From CAYNGH01 sp964396845 (GTDB lineage Bacteria > Vulcanimicrobiota > JAJTBE01 > CAYNGH01): a stretch of DNA of 64,000 nt. The DNA is taken from contig CAYNGH010000003.1 of NCBI GenBank assembly GCA_964396845.1, positions 11,779-75,778 of the forward strand. Reading direction: 5' to 3'. Below the pieces are notes generated by a model. It searched no databases and was not told the DNA's origin. It saw only the letters and a list, made by a program, of their open reading frames with translations. This document shows, in pieces, positions 34,103 to 43,148 of the stretch. Every line of letters begins with the position of its first letter. The first letter of the stretch is position 1. A program made the position numbers and the translations under genes.

Positions 34103-35214
34103 GGGGTAATCCTCCCTTCGTTTACCTGAAATATTGAAATACCATCAATCCCGTCAAAGTATCGAGGTATGCAGGTTGCGGCATATATCACCTGCCGGTT
34201 TCCTGCAAGGTGATTGAGAAAAAGCCGAACCCTGTCCGGGTCAAATTCATTGAGGCAGTCATCCATCAGGATCACTGGTTCCCTCTGGAGTTTCCGGGAT
34301 AAAACCACGGCCTCGGCAAGTTTAAGGACTGCCGCCGCGGTGCGGATCTCCCCCAGAGAGGCAAATTTCTTCAGGGGGCCGTTATAGCTGATCATTTCCA
34401 GGTCATCCCGGTGAGGCCCTGCCATGGTATGTGCCCGGCGATCCTCAAGCCTTTTCAGGGAGCCGAGAGTTTTTCGAAAACTGTCCCGGACATCCTCCTG
34501 ACCGGACTTTCCCGGTTTTAATGCCGTTGAACGATAGGAAACCGCCGGGGGTTCGCCCCGGAATATCTCCCGATACAGGGATTCAAACTCCTCCCGGAGT
34601 TGTTTGATTATATCCATTCGGCTCAACATTACCCCGGCCCCCAGGAACACCAGCCGATCCAGATAAACTTCCCCCAGCCGGGGATCCCGTTTTCCCGGAG
34701 GTATTTTCAGCCATGCATTGCGGGCCTCTAATACTTTTTTATATTCCCGCAAATCTACAACATAAGAAGGATTTACCCGGCTGCATAAAAGATCCAGAAA
34801 CCGCCGGCGCAACTGGGGATCACCCCGGACAATGTCCAGATCGTCCACTGTGAGGAGAACCATAGGGGCAAGGCCGATAAAATCCGACAACCGGGAAACC
34901 GGGGTTTTGTTGTGCCGGATTATCTTTCGCAGGACTCCTGATGAGTGATTATCCCAAATGATTTCCAGACTGAAGGATATTTCCCCTTCGGTGAATTCCC
35001 CGGCAACCCGGGAATACCCGGCCCCCGGCGGGAGTGCGTCTTCCTCCCGGCTTGTCCTATAGGGCCGTCCCAGTCCCAGCAGGTAGAGAGCCTCGATGCA
35101 GTTGGACTTGCCCTGGGCGTTTTTTCCCACCAACAGGTTGAACCCCGAGCCTGGCTCAAGGGTTTCCTTTTGGTAATTGCGGAAATTTTCTATGGTGAGC
35201 TTATTTACAATCAT
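34093..35214 (-). CDS. recF: DNA repair/replication protein RecF
   Basis: A 373-residue SMC-like ATPase that binds single- to double-strand DNA junctions. The P-loop is GKNAQGKS (30-37). The signature is in SLGEIRTAA, and Walker B is VILMDDCLNEFD. LYLLGLGRPYRTS and AGPHRDDLE are RecF hallmarks. I start at the ATG at 35214 (MIVNKLTIENFRNY), the usual RecF N-terminus; 50 upstream in-frame codons have no family match. The ribosome binding site is weak (GGAA). It is divergent from mnmG and overlaps the dciA-like gene. No dnaA or dnaN is next to it. Confidence 0.93.
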   Translation of the reverse strand: MIVNKLTIENFRNYQKETLEPGSGFNLLVGKNAQGKSNCIEALYLLGLGRPYRTSREEDALPPGAGYSRVAGEFTEGEISFSLEIIWDNHSSGVLRKIIRHNKTPVSRLSDFIGLAPMVLLTVDDLDIVRGDPQLRRRFLDLLCSRVNPSYVVDLREYKKVLEARNAWLKIPPGKRDPRLGEVYLDRLVFLGAGVMLSRMDIIKQLREEFESLYREIFRGEPPAVSYRSTALKPGKSGQEDVRDSFRKTLGSLKRLEDRRAHTMAGPHRDDLEMISYNGPLKKFASLGEIRTAAAVLKLAEAVVLSRKLQREPVILMDDCLNEFDPDRVRLFLNHLAGNRQVIYAATCIPRYFDGIDGISIFQVNEGRITPCS

Positions 35215-35351
35215 GGTAATATTCCGTGAAGTCCCGGAATAGCGGTTTTTGTCCTGCCCCGGATAAATCCCTTCCCTTCTCTTGAAGGTATCTGACTGCG
35301 GACTGCCAATATTCAACGGGATGATTGTTATTGCAGGAGAGAAATATCCAT

Positions 35352-37265
35352 TTGAACTATTCAAAAAAATATGACTTGATAGTGGTGGGAGCAGGTCACG
35401 CCGGAGTGGAGGCGGCTCTTGCCAGTGCCAGGATGGGTGCCAGAACTCTTTGTTGTACCATAAACATGGATACAGTGGCCCTGATGCCCTGCAATCCTTC
35501 CATCGGCGGCCCCGCCAAAGGTCAGCTCTGCCGGGAAGTGGATGCCCTGGGAGGATCCATGGGAAAGGTCATCGACGAAACCCATATACATATCAGGATG
35601 CTCAACACCGGCAAAGGGCCTGCTGTTCAGGCACTGCGGGCACAGGCGGATCGCAGGGATTATCAATACCGGTTCAAGGAGATCCTGGAAGGCACCGATA
35701 ACCTGGACATGAAACAGGAAACAGTGACGGAAATACTGGTGAAGGGGAATCAAGTCGCCGGGGTGAGGACCGCCACCGGCTGGGAATACCTGAGCCGGGC
35801 CGTTGTGGTTACCACCGGGACATTCCTCCGGGGACTTATTCATATAGGAGGATATACCTGTCCAGGAGGCCGTTCAGGAGAACTGCCGTCAATGGAGCTT
35901 TCCCGGTGTCTTGCAGGGCTGGGCTTTGATCTGGGCCGCCTGAAGACCGGCACTGTTCCCAGGGTTGACAGCCGAACCATCGATTTTTCCAAAACCACTC
36001 CCCAGTATCCGGATCTGCTTCCCCACCGGTTTTCCTTCGATACCATACCACAGGTGAAGCCCGACCAGGTGCCATGCCACCTGACATACACCACCACAGA
36101 AACTGTCAGGATAATAATGGCCAACATCCACCGATCCCCTCTTCACGGGGATCACCGTACCATCGAAGGAACAGGCCCCCGATACTGTCCTTCCATCGAG
36201 GATAAACTCCTGCGGTTTCCCGGCAGAGATCGGCATCAGGTCTTTCTGGAACCCGAAGGCAGACATACCCGGGAGATTTATGTTCAGGGGCTTTCCACCA
36301 GCCTTCCCATAGATGTTCAGGAGCTTTACATCAAAACCGTGGAGGGCATGGAAAAAGCCGAGATAATGCGTCCCGGCTACGCCATTGAATATGATTACAT
36401 CCCCCCCACTCAGCTTCATCCCTGGCTGGAAACACGAAGAATAAAGGGATTGTATATGGCAGGACAGATAAACGGGACATCGGGTTACGAGGAAGCAGCT
36501 TTTCAGGGGATAATCGCCGGAATCAACGGGGTCCTGGGTCTTGATGGGAAGGATCCCCTGATTCTCAGCCGGGATCAGGCTTACGGCGGGGTGTTGATTG
36601 ACGACCTGGTGACCCTGGGAACCCGGGAGCCTTACCGGATGTTTTCATCCCGGTGCGAATACCGCCTCACCATGCGCCAGGACAATGCCGATGAGCGGTT
36701 GACTCCTATGGGATACCGCCTGGGGCTTATCCCCGAAGAGCGCTACCGCAGGTTCACAGAAAAGATGGATCGAATCCACCGGGAGATGGAACGGTTGGAG
36801 GGAATCCGGGTAAAGGGGAATGAAGCAGAAGAACTTTCTGAGCTGTTTGAAACCCCGGTTTCGCCGGGAGTGACATATGCGGAGCTTCTGAAACGGCCCC
36901 AGGTCAAATACCGGCAATTAAACCGCCAGGATCCATCAGCGCCGGAGATTGTTGACGGGCTTGATGTCCCCGGCGAAGGATTTATCACCAGAATTGAAGC
37001 AGAACAGGTGGAGATTCGCATCAAATACCAGGGCTATATTGCCCGGCAACAGGAACAGATCGAAAAATTCCACCAGACAGAAGAAATCCTGATACCGCCA
37101 GATATTAACTATGAAGAGATTTCCTCCCTGCGGTGCGAGTCCCGGGAGAAACTGCAGAAGATCAAACCCCGATCCATCGGACAGGCCTCCCGCATATCAG
37201 GCATAACACCCTCGGATGTATCCATCATTCTGATGTTTCTGAAAAAAACAAGGGTATTGTTATAA
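35352..37265 (+). CDS. mnmG: tRNA uridine 5-carboxymethylaminomethyl modification enzyme
   Basis: A 637-residue FAD enzyme that, with MnmE, builds the cmnm5 group on the wobble U of some tRNAs. The FAD site is IVVGAGHAGVEA; CNPSIGGPAKGQL and TGTFLRGLIHIG are signature segments, as are the C-terminal ASRISGITPSD and the SRCEYRLTMRQDNAD block. I place the start at the TTG at 35352 (MNYSKKYDLIVV) because AGGAGAG lies 10 nt upstream; a start at 35325 would lie upstream of that site. Divergent from recF. MnmE is not in the window. Confidence 0.94.
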   Translation: MNYSKKYDLIVVGAGHAGVEAALASARMGARTLCCTINMDTVALMPCNPSIGGPAKGQLCREVDALGGSMGKVIDETHIHIRMLNTGKGPAVQALRAQADRRDYQYRFKEILEGTDNLDMKQETVTEILVKGNQVAGVRTATGWEYLSRAVVVTTGTFLRGLIHIGGYTCPGGRSGELPSMELSRCLAGLGFDLGRLKTGTVPRVDSRTIDFSKTTPQYPDLLPHRFSFDTIPQVKPDQVPCHLTYTTTETVRIIMANIHRSPLHGDHRTIEGTGPRYCPSIEDKLLRFPGRDRHQVFLEPEGRHTREIYVQGLSTSLPIDVQELYIKTVEGMEKAEIMRPGYAIEYDYIPPTQLHPWLETRRIKGLYMAGQINGTSGYEEAAFQGIIAGINGVLGLDGKDPLILSRDQAYGGVLIDDLVTLGTREPYRMFSSRCEYRLTMRQDNADERLTPMGYRLGLIPEERYRRFTEKMDRIHREMERLEGIRVKGNEAEELSELFETPVSPGVTYAELLKRPQVKYRQLNRQDPSAPEIVDGLDVPGEGFITRIEAEQVEIRIKYQGYIARQQEQIEKFHQTEEILIPPDINYEEISSLRCESREKLQKIKPRSIGQASRISGITPSDVSIILMFLKKTRVLL

Positions 37266-37292
37266 CAGCTGATGCCGGAGATTTAACAGGCG

Positions 37293-38063
37293 TTACCGGG
37301 TAAGGCTTCCCGGCACCGGCTCATATTTATCCACCGATACGATCTCCCGGCGGGCTGTTCTGCCGCCACCGGAAAAAACCCGGCTCACCCTGACCTTGTA
37401 TCCATCTGTCCCCCTGGAGGAAATCCCCATGGGATCTCCATCATCGGCAGGAACATCGGGATACCGTGGAGCTGGATAGACTTTAAGGGTTTCCACCTCC
37501 ACGGATATTTTTTCTTCCAATTCCCTGGGGGATATGAACCGGACAAACAGACGCCGGTTCTGAATTTCACAAACAATTTTCACTGGAAGATCGTGAGGAT
37601 TCTTAAATTTCAGATCGATTTCGCCGGTCTTTTCCAGATATATGGCCGCATCCAACCCCGGCCCCACCGAATCTATCTTCCAGAGATGAGGAGTCCTTTC
37701 GATGATATCCATGCCCGAAAGAAGAGCAGCATTGTAAAGGGTGGATGACAGCTGGCAAAGCCCCCCGCCGGGAGTGTCCACCATTCTCCCCATGAATATG
37801 GTGGGAGCACCGCGGTAACCCCAGCTCCTGAGCCTTTCCCCGACAATCTCATTGAAGGAGAAGACCTCTCCCGGCTTCAGGATAGTGCCGTCAATCTTTG
37901 CCGTGGCAATGTAAAGGTTGTCAATCTGGGATTGAGCCCTGCCCTCCAGGGAAGTGGTAAAGCCGGCAATTTCAAACTCCCGGGTCATATTGACAGTGGC
38001 CCACAGAAACAGCCCCAGAAGAACCAGGACCACAATGAACAGGGCAATCCGCCTGCCGGTCAT
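37293..38063 (-). CDS. VanW-family membrane-anchored protein
   Basis: A 256-residue protein. One membrane helix or uncleaved signal lies at about 6-24 (ALFIVVLVLLGLFLWATV). The rest matches VanW: LKPGEVFSFNEIVGER, then GGGLCQLSSTLYNAALLSGM, then FKNPHDLPVKI. VanW proteins accompany some vancomycin resistance loci but most are chromosomal envelope proteins of unknown activity; the GGGxCQ motif suggests a catalytic Cys. Nothing else of a van cluster is here. It converges with mnmG. Confidence 0.88.
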   Translation of the reverse strand: MTGRRIALFIVVLVLLGLFLWATVNMTREFEIAGFTTSLEGRAQSQIDNLYIATAKIDGTILKPGEVFSFNEIVGERLRSWGYRGAPTIFMGRMVDTPGGGLCQLSSTLYNAALLSGMDIIERTPHLWKIDSVGPGLDAAIYLEKTGEIDLKFKNPHDLPVKIVCEIQNRRLFVRFISPRELEEKISVEVETLKVYPAPRYPDVPADDGDPMGISSRGTDGYKVRVSRVFSGGGRTARREIVSVDKYEPVPGSLTR

Positions 38064-38104
38064 AAAAATCGGCTTCCCTTCAATGATACTGTCGGCGGGC
38101 CTGG

Positions 38105-38587
38105 TCAGGCAGGATAAAGCTCCCTGATAACCTCCAGATCCCGCAGGGCGTCTTCATGCCTGGGATCCAGCTCCACAGCCCGTTCCATGAACTCCCTGGC
38201 TGTCTTGAACTGTTCCATCTCTGCATATATATAGCCCATAAGGTAGTAAATCTCCGGGTTTTTGCTGTCATACTGCATGGCATATCGAAGCTGTTCCAGG
38301 GCTTTGTCCTGCTCGCCGGTTTCGTCATACAGGTTGCCCATCATTATCCAGGCCCGGATGTTTTGAGGATCATATATCAAGGCATTCCTGCAACATTCCA
38401 GTGCCTGATCATACTTTTCCACATTGGTGTTGATTTCTGCCAGATCCAGAAGAGCCTCGCTGTTGCGGGGGTTCAATTTGACCGCTTCGTTGAGTTCCTC
38501 AAGGGCTCCCTTCAGATCGCCCTTCTCCGCCAACTCCCTACCCCGTTCGAGGTGGATTGAAGAAGCCTTGAGATCAAGATCAGCCAT
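38105..38587 (-). CDS. Tetratricopeptide-repeat protein
   Basis: A 160-residue protein built of about four TPRs (for example ASSIHLERGRELAEKGDLKG, NIRAWIMMGNLYDETGEQ, PEIYYLMGYIYAEMEQF). Start chosen at the ATG at 38587, with AGGAGG 6 nt before it. There is no signal peptide, so it is cytoplasmic, and it probably mediates protein contacts. It lies 41 bp upstream of the VanW gene on the same strand. Confidence 0.85.
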   Translation of the reverse strand: MADLDLKASSIHLERGRELAEKGDLKGALEELNEAVKLNPRNSEALLDLAEINTNVEKYDQALECCRNALIYDPQNIRAWIMMGNLYDETGEQDKALEQLRYAMQYDSKNPEIYYLMGYIYAEMEQFKTAREFMERAVELDPRHEDALRDLEVIRELYPA

Positions 38588-38761
38588 TTTATCCTCCTGC
38601 CCTTTCGGGAAAATTAATATCTCATATAATGCCCGCCACAAGACAACGAACCGACAGGATTATATTCTTCTACCCCCTGTGGGTCTATCCTGCCTGATTA
38701 ACCCAGGGCATAACTGGTTTTAAAAACTGGTTATAAATTCCATTATCACCTGATGGACTCT

Positions 38762-40666
38762 TCACTTGGCGCTGTCGCCAATGGGAATCCACATGATATA
38801 TTTTACCCAGTCAGGGGCCAACTCCATTATTCTTTCACCGCCAAACATGAAAACAAATATGTCCCGCAAAAGATACCTGGCATCCTGGGGGTTCTTAGCC
38901 TTGTCGATATAATCAAACAACCTGTACTGAACAACAAGATACTCGCCCCTTCTTTCCTTCACCAGCCCCAGAGGAGTTGCCACCAGATTGGTTTCCGGAT
39001 CAGACATGACCACGATGGGCTCTATGCTCATTTCCTTTTCCCGAACCTTCACCAGCAGAGATCGGATACCGAAGTCCGACAGCCTCCCCTCAAACTGCTG
39101 TGGGGTGAACTCCCGGAATATGTGGTGCCATTGCCGGGGAAGCCTGAAGTTCATCATATGCCGGGCGGGTTCGTATTCCTTGTAAACCGGGGTAAAGGGC
39201 ATGGACATATTGCTCTGGGAGTCATGTTCAAAAAATATCACCCGGCCTCCTTCGGCTACATAGGATCGAATCAAATAATTAAAATTGCGGATTGTTTCCG
39301 CAGCCCCCGGAGCAACCACCAGCAACCTGGGCAGAGATCTCCTCCCCTGCTGAAGATTTTCAATCTCCCTGGTCAGTATTTCCTGGCTGAAAGGGATAAA
39401 GTCAATCCCTAATTCAGATAAAACCCCGGAAATTTTTTTCCCGGCCCGTCTTCCCTCTGCTAAAATTACTGTGGTATTAAAACTGGGCCGTAGTTTCTGG
39501 AAAAGAACTATTCGAATGCCGAAGTAGCCCATCAGAAGATAAACCAGAGTCAGGATTACAGCAAGACGTGCCCTGGCGGGATCCGCCACATCAGGAACAA
39601 GATCCTGGGGGGTTTTCCCCGGAACATAGGAATCACCCTTGAAACCGGTAATCTCATCGATGGGGATATTATATCGGATATTAAACAAATCCCCCTGTAT
39701 CACTGGTTTGCGGTCAATCTCAATGTGAAAGCTCTTAAATATCCATCCCCCGTCTTCAAAATGCTCAAAATTGTCATATTCCGCCCGGGCATAAAGTTTG
39801 CCCATGGGATCCAGCAGGTCTATCCGCCGGATGTAACGATTGTCGTCGTTGGACACATAAAGCTTGAAATGCCCATAATCATTGCTTTTAACATCCACGA
39901 TGACTATCTGATGATCCCCCATCATGAACCGTCCCAGAAATTCTGTCTTCCACTGGGGATCCCTGACCTTGATGTAAAAGGGAAAGACAAGATGCATGGG
40001 GTTGTCCCGGTTGAAAACAACATTGTTGTCACTGTCCACTGATTCCGCTCTGGTGTATGCGGTAATAACTCGACGGCTCTCCATCTCTTCTTCGGGGATG
40101 GGAATCTTTTTAATGGGAATGGTCTGGCGAACCCCTAAAGATGGCCTGGGTCTTTGCCGGGGAGTCGGCTGTTCGTCTTTCTTAAGAGAAGGAACCAGCT
40201 CCACAAAATCGTTCTTTAACCTGAGCAGGTAACCATCCTGGCTGAAGAAATTAAAAAAATAGCCTCCTTCCGGGCTGGCAAAAAGCAGGATGTTAAAAAC
40301 CCTGGGATGCCGGTGAAAATTGATTATCCCCACAGGCCGGGTAAACCGGATATCTTCATGGGGGGGCAGTATCCCCCTCATCAGGAAAGGATGCTTCCGC
40401 ACCGTCAACAGGTCTGCTTCCATGCTCTGGATATTGTCATTGGCCTGGAAAATCTCCTGAATGATTGTATCGGGATCCTTCTCATAATCCTCATCATCAG
40501 CCAGTGCCGGAGAAACGGAAAAAAGAAAGAAGGCCAGCAGGCATATAAACACCAGAAAGCAGAAAGTCTGGAAACCCCGGGGCTTCAGTGTTGTTGATTG
40601 TCCTCTCCACAAAGGCAAAATAAAGAACACCTTTCTTCTTGCAGCTACATAAAAGCAACCCGGCAA
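38762..40666 (-). CDS. Two-helix membrane protein, first of two tandem paralogues
   Basis: Up to 634 residues. A signal peptide (FCFLVFICLLAFFLFSVSPALA, cleavage before DDED) starts about residue 35, so the true start is probably downstream of the TTG at 40666; TTG codons near 40618 or 40612 or a CTG near 40582 are candidates. The outer domain (about 60-350) is beta-rich and contains VGIINFHRHPRVFNILLFAS, DGYLLRLKND and GVWRFMMGDHQIVIVDVKSNDYGHF-like strands, which look like the LolA/RseB lipoprotein-binding fold. A membrane helix follows at about 385-405. The inner domain (about 410-634) has VILAEGRRAGKKISGVLSEL and a Gly-rich AEGGRVIFFEHDS turn, resembling a class I glutamine-amidotransferase-like or Rossmann fold. 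No catalytic residues identified. Confidence 0.65.
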   Translation of the reverse strand: MPGCFYVAARRKVFFILPLWRGQSTTLKPRGFQTFCFLVFICLLAFFLFSVSPALADDEDYEKDPDTIIQEIFQANDNIQSMEADLLTVRKHPFLMRGILPPHEDIRFTRPVGIINFHRHPRVFNILLFASPEGGYFFNFFSQDGYLLRLKNDFVELVPSLKKDEQPTPRQRPRPSLGVRQTIPIKKIPIPEEEMESRRVITAYTRAESVDSDNNVVFNRDNPMHLVFPFYIKVRDPQWKTEFLGRFMMGDHQIVIVDVKSNDYGHFKLYVSNDDNRYIRRIDLLDPMGKLYARAEYDNFEHFEDGGWIFKSFHIEIDRKPVIQGDLFNIRYNIPIDEITGFKGDSYVPGKTPQDLVPDVADPARARLAVILTLVYLLMGYFGIRIVLFQKLRPSFNTTVILAEGRRAGKKISGVLSELGIDFIPFSQEILTREIENLQQGRRSLPRLLVVAPGAAETIRNFNYLIRSYVAEGGRVIFFEHDSQSNMSMPFTPVYKEYEPARHMMNFRLPRQWHHIFREFTPQQFEGRLSDFGIRSLLVKVREKEMSIEPIVVMSDPETNLVATPLGLVKERRGEYLVVQYRLFDYIDKAKNPQDARYLLRDIFVFMFGGERIMELAPDWVKYIMWIPIGDSAK

Positions 40667-40679
40667 TTAATGCCCGGGT
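40660..40679 (-). terminator. Stem-loop between the tandem paralogues
   Basis: On the minus strand CCCGG and CA pair with TG and CCGGG (one bulged G) just after the stop of the upstream gene, followed by TTGCTTTT. It could allow partial termination and thus different levels of the two proteins. Confidence 0.4.
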
Positions 40680-42562
40680 CACTTCTCCTGCTCTTCTTCA
40701 TCTTCCCCGGCATCATTTTGTTTTACAGGCTGTTTTACTCCCATCATATCCATAAGCCAGGTGGGAGCGAACAACAGATTCTTTTCTTTGCCGAATATAT
40801 ATTCCAGCAGATCTCTTAGCATCTTTTCCGCAGTGGCCGAGGTGAACTTCAGCTTTACAATTGCCTCCAACAGACGATACTGGATGATCATATACTCACC
40901 CTTGCCCTCCCGGACCATGCAGATAGAAGCCGCCGTCAGATTGGTTCTCTCGTTTACCACCACCAGGATGGGATCGATTTCCAGGTTCTCTTCATGGATC
41001 TTGGCAATAAGTTCATAGGGAAGGAAAGCAGTGGTCCTCTTCTGGATCTCCTCTGCGGATGTGAGCTTCCATATCTTTTCCCAGTTGGGCATAATCACAT
41101 AAGTATTGTCGGGATCTGACCGGTCAAGGGGAACAAAGGTGGGAGTGAAAGGCATATCCTGAGCCTGCTCAACCCCATGGTCAAAGAATACCACCCGGCC
41201 ACCGTCCCGGACATAGGTCTTGAGCAGGAAGTTATATCCCTTGGACTGAGAAGACATACCCGGCGCTACAAATACAACCCTGGGTCTTTTCTTCTTTTTG
41301 AAGTCCAGCAGTTCCCTCTCCTGGGTCAGTTTCTGGGGAGTGAAGGGAGTGAAATGAATTCCCAGCTTTTCAAACACCGGGGAAATCTTCTCTTCGGCTC
41401 GGTTCCCCTCCACAAGGATAACCTCCCGGCTGAAGGCGGGACGTTCTGCCTTGTAGAACCAGTAACGGTAACCGATGATGACCAGAACCACCAGAAGGAA
41501 CAGAACCAGGAAAATCAGCCCCACTGTCAGGAAGGGGCCTCCCCGCCATATCTGATCATTCTTGTCAACCTTGGGAGCTTCAGTAGTCTGAGGTCTTTCC
41601 CTGGGTTCATCCTGGTTGCTCAACAGGGTTTTATCATTCAGAGTCGCCCGCAACACAGGAAGCCCGTGCATGTATATATCACATACAGTATAAAGTCGGC
41701 CCCCCTTGATGAAAGAATAAAAATTCCTGTAGGTGGCTCTGGCATAGACCAGGTCATCCCGATCCAGCCTTTCCACCTGGATTACATCCCGGTTCTCATC
41801 GGCGGTTATAAAAATCCGGGACTTGCCGTAAGTGGGGCTGTCAATCTCAACCACATAGCATTCCATGTTCATCAGGGTCCGCTTCCCCATATAACGCATT
41901 TCCTGGGTCGCCTCAAAAGGCTTGAAGGCATAAGGAAAAAGCAGGTTCAGGGGGTTTTCTCTGTTGGAAACCAGGCTTCCGTCAGGATTATGATCAAAGA
42001 GAGTCAGGTTGTATATGTTTTCATATTCAACCCCTTCACTGTCTTTTGGAATATGCACCCCTATCTCTTCAAAGCCCGGATTAAGGCGGAACTGGTAGCC
42101 ATCAGTGCTGGTAAAAGTATAGAAATATCTCCCCCGGCCCCGGTCATACATTTGAAGCTGATATCTCTTGGGTGCCCGGACATAATGGATGTATGACTTG
42201 GCGTTAAGATAACCTACTTCATCGAAGTGAGGCAGGACATTTCTCATGAAATCCGGGTTCAACCTGTCGATGGTAAGCTCCGACTCATAGCTGACAAAGC
42301 GGGCCTTCACATCCCATATCTCCTTGATCAGCTTGCCGGCATCAATCTCTTCTTCTTCGTCGGAATCCTCGGCTTCTTCAGTAACAACCGGTGTGGCATC
42401 CGCTTCAGGTTCATCACCGGGGGGGCCGGATCCACACGATATGGCACAGGTCAACAGAAAAACCAACAGCAACAAAACCACCGGCACAAGTAATACCAGG
42501 CGGCATCTTCTCTCCCTGTCGGGGCTGCTGCTTCCCCTGTTGCAAAATATAGTCTGTATCAT
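40679..42562 (-). CDS. Two-helix lipoprotein, second of two tandem paralogues
   Basis: A 627-residue protein. The signal segment (LVLLVPVVLLLLVFLLTCAISC) ends in a lipobox-like AISC, so the mature protein may be lipidated. An acidic linker (EAEDSDEEEEIDAG) follows. The outer beta-rich domain (YLNAKSYIHYVRAPKRYQLQ, DGYQFRLNPGFEEIG, YVVEIDSPTYGKSRIFI) parallels the neighbour downstream. A second helix lies at about 345-370, then an inner domain with VILVEGNRAEEKISPVFEKL, VRDGGRVVFFDHG and a C-terminal helix and acidic tail (DAGEDEEEQEK). Order and motifs match the gene at 38762 throughout, so the pair arose by duplication. It starts within the region between paralogue and the MITE-like repeat. 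Function unknown. Confidence 0.68.
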   Translation of the reverse strand: MIQTIFCNRGSSSPDRERRCRLVLLVPVVLLLLVFLLTCAISCGSGPPGDEPEADATPVVTEEAEDSDEEEEIDAGKLIKEIWDVKARFVSYESELTIDRLNPDFMRNVLPHFDEVGYLNAKSYIHYVRAPKRYQLQMYDRGRGRYFYTFTSTDGYQFRLNPGFEEIGVHIPKDSEGVEYENIYNLTLFDHNPDGSLVSNRENPLNLLFPYAFKPFEATQEMRYMGKRTLMNMECYVVEIDSPTYGKSRIFITADENRDVIQVERLDRDDLVYARATYRNFYSFIKGGRLYTVCDIYMHGLPVLRATLNDKTLLSNQDEPRERPQTTEAPKVDKNDQIWRGGPFLTVGLIFLVLFLLVVLVIIGYRYWFYKAERPAFSREVILVEGNRAEEKISPVFEKLGIHFTPFTPQKLTQERELLDFKKKKRPRVVFVAPGMSSQSKGYNFLLKTYVRDGGRVVFFDHGVEQAQDMPFTPTFVPLDRSDPDNTYVIMPNWEKIWKLTSAEEIQKRTTAFLPYELIAKIHEENLEIDPILVVVNERTNLTAASICMVREGKGEYMIIQYRLLEAIVKLKFTSATAEKMLRDLLEYIFGKEKNLLFAPTWLMDMMGVKQPVKQNDAGEDEEEQEK

Positions 42563-42704
42563 AAATTATGGCTTGATAATTTATATTTTTATTTACATCC
42601 GTTGCCTGTTTCACCTCAACATTTCGAAAAAACTCCCCCATGTCCTCTTTGTGCCCGGAAGAATGACCACAAGACGCCAGTTTTTCTTATGCTCCCATAC
42701 ATTG

Positions 42705-42989
42705 GTGTTCGGTTAAGCAATATAAGCTTGTAGCTGTGCCGTCTGGATGGGGTTTCTCCCGCTGTCTTTCTCCTGCTTCAGGGAGGTTTGCTCCATGTCG
42801 CCTCACAGATTCCTTTCCCTCCGGGATACGCCGTCCCTGGCGCGCCCGGAGCATCGGACATCGTGTCCGATGAAGGAATCCTGTGGACTCCCTGTCGCAC
42901 TCCCTGGGCAGGAGAATAATGCGTTTCAAAACCCCAACCCTGACTGTCTGGACATTGATGGAGCAATGATTGCAATCTTAACCGAACAC
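42705..42989 (+). mobile_element. MITE-like repeat, copy A with both ends
   Basis: A 285-bp element bounded by perfect 13-bp terminal inverted repeats: GTGTTCGGTTAAG (42705-42717) and CTTAACCGAACAC (42977-42989). The next 5 bases on each side are nearly complementary too. It holds an internal palindrome, CATCGGACA-TCG-TGTCCGATG (42852-42872). An inverted copy is at 48343-48572 and a truncated one at 57101-57187. There is no transposase. Short open frames inside are not kept between copies because of frame-shifting gaps, so it is non-coding. Confidence 0.8.
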
Positions 42990-43011
42990 GGATGTGCCCC
43001 CATATTGTGTT

Positions 43012-43040
43012 TTGTTGCCAACAGGAGTAATTTGTATTAC
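43012..43040 (+). promoter_or_regulatory. Possible promoter of the subtilase gene
   Basis: TTGTTG (43012-43017), 17-bp spacer, TATTAC (43035-43040). It lies 23 bp outside the right end of repeat copy A. Confidence 0.35.
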
Positions 43041-43148
43041 AATATCATGGAATATTTTAAAGAAAATTCAGTATTTTCCTGTGGGTGGGATGACTCACCC
43101 CAGTGAATGCAATACCCGGGCAGACCCTGATTTGAGAGGATGATTCTT

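Larger units (their letters stand above)
42563..43148. other. Intergenic region holding repeat copy A
   Basis: About 590 bp between the divergent paralogue and subtilase genes. It holds the MITE-like element at 42705-42989 and, just outside it, a possible promoter (43012-43040) for the subtilase. No gene supported. Confidence 0.7.

Noticed and set aside
37293..38063. Vancomycin resistance locus because of VanW
   Set aside because: No vanHAX-type genes are near; VanW proteins are widespread in non-resistant bacteria.
41177..42196. Open frame of 339 codons antisense to the second membrane paralogue
   Set aside because: No start signal, odd composition, and the sense gene has a paralogue that supports it.
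42705..42989. Short open frames in repeat copies A and B with similar translations (RRIPEGKESVRRHG)
   Set aside because: The copies differ by gaps of about 12 and 2 nt that shift the frame, and there is no ribosome binding site; similarity follows from the DNA repeat.
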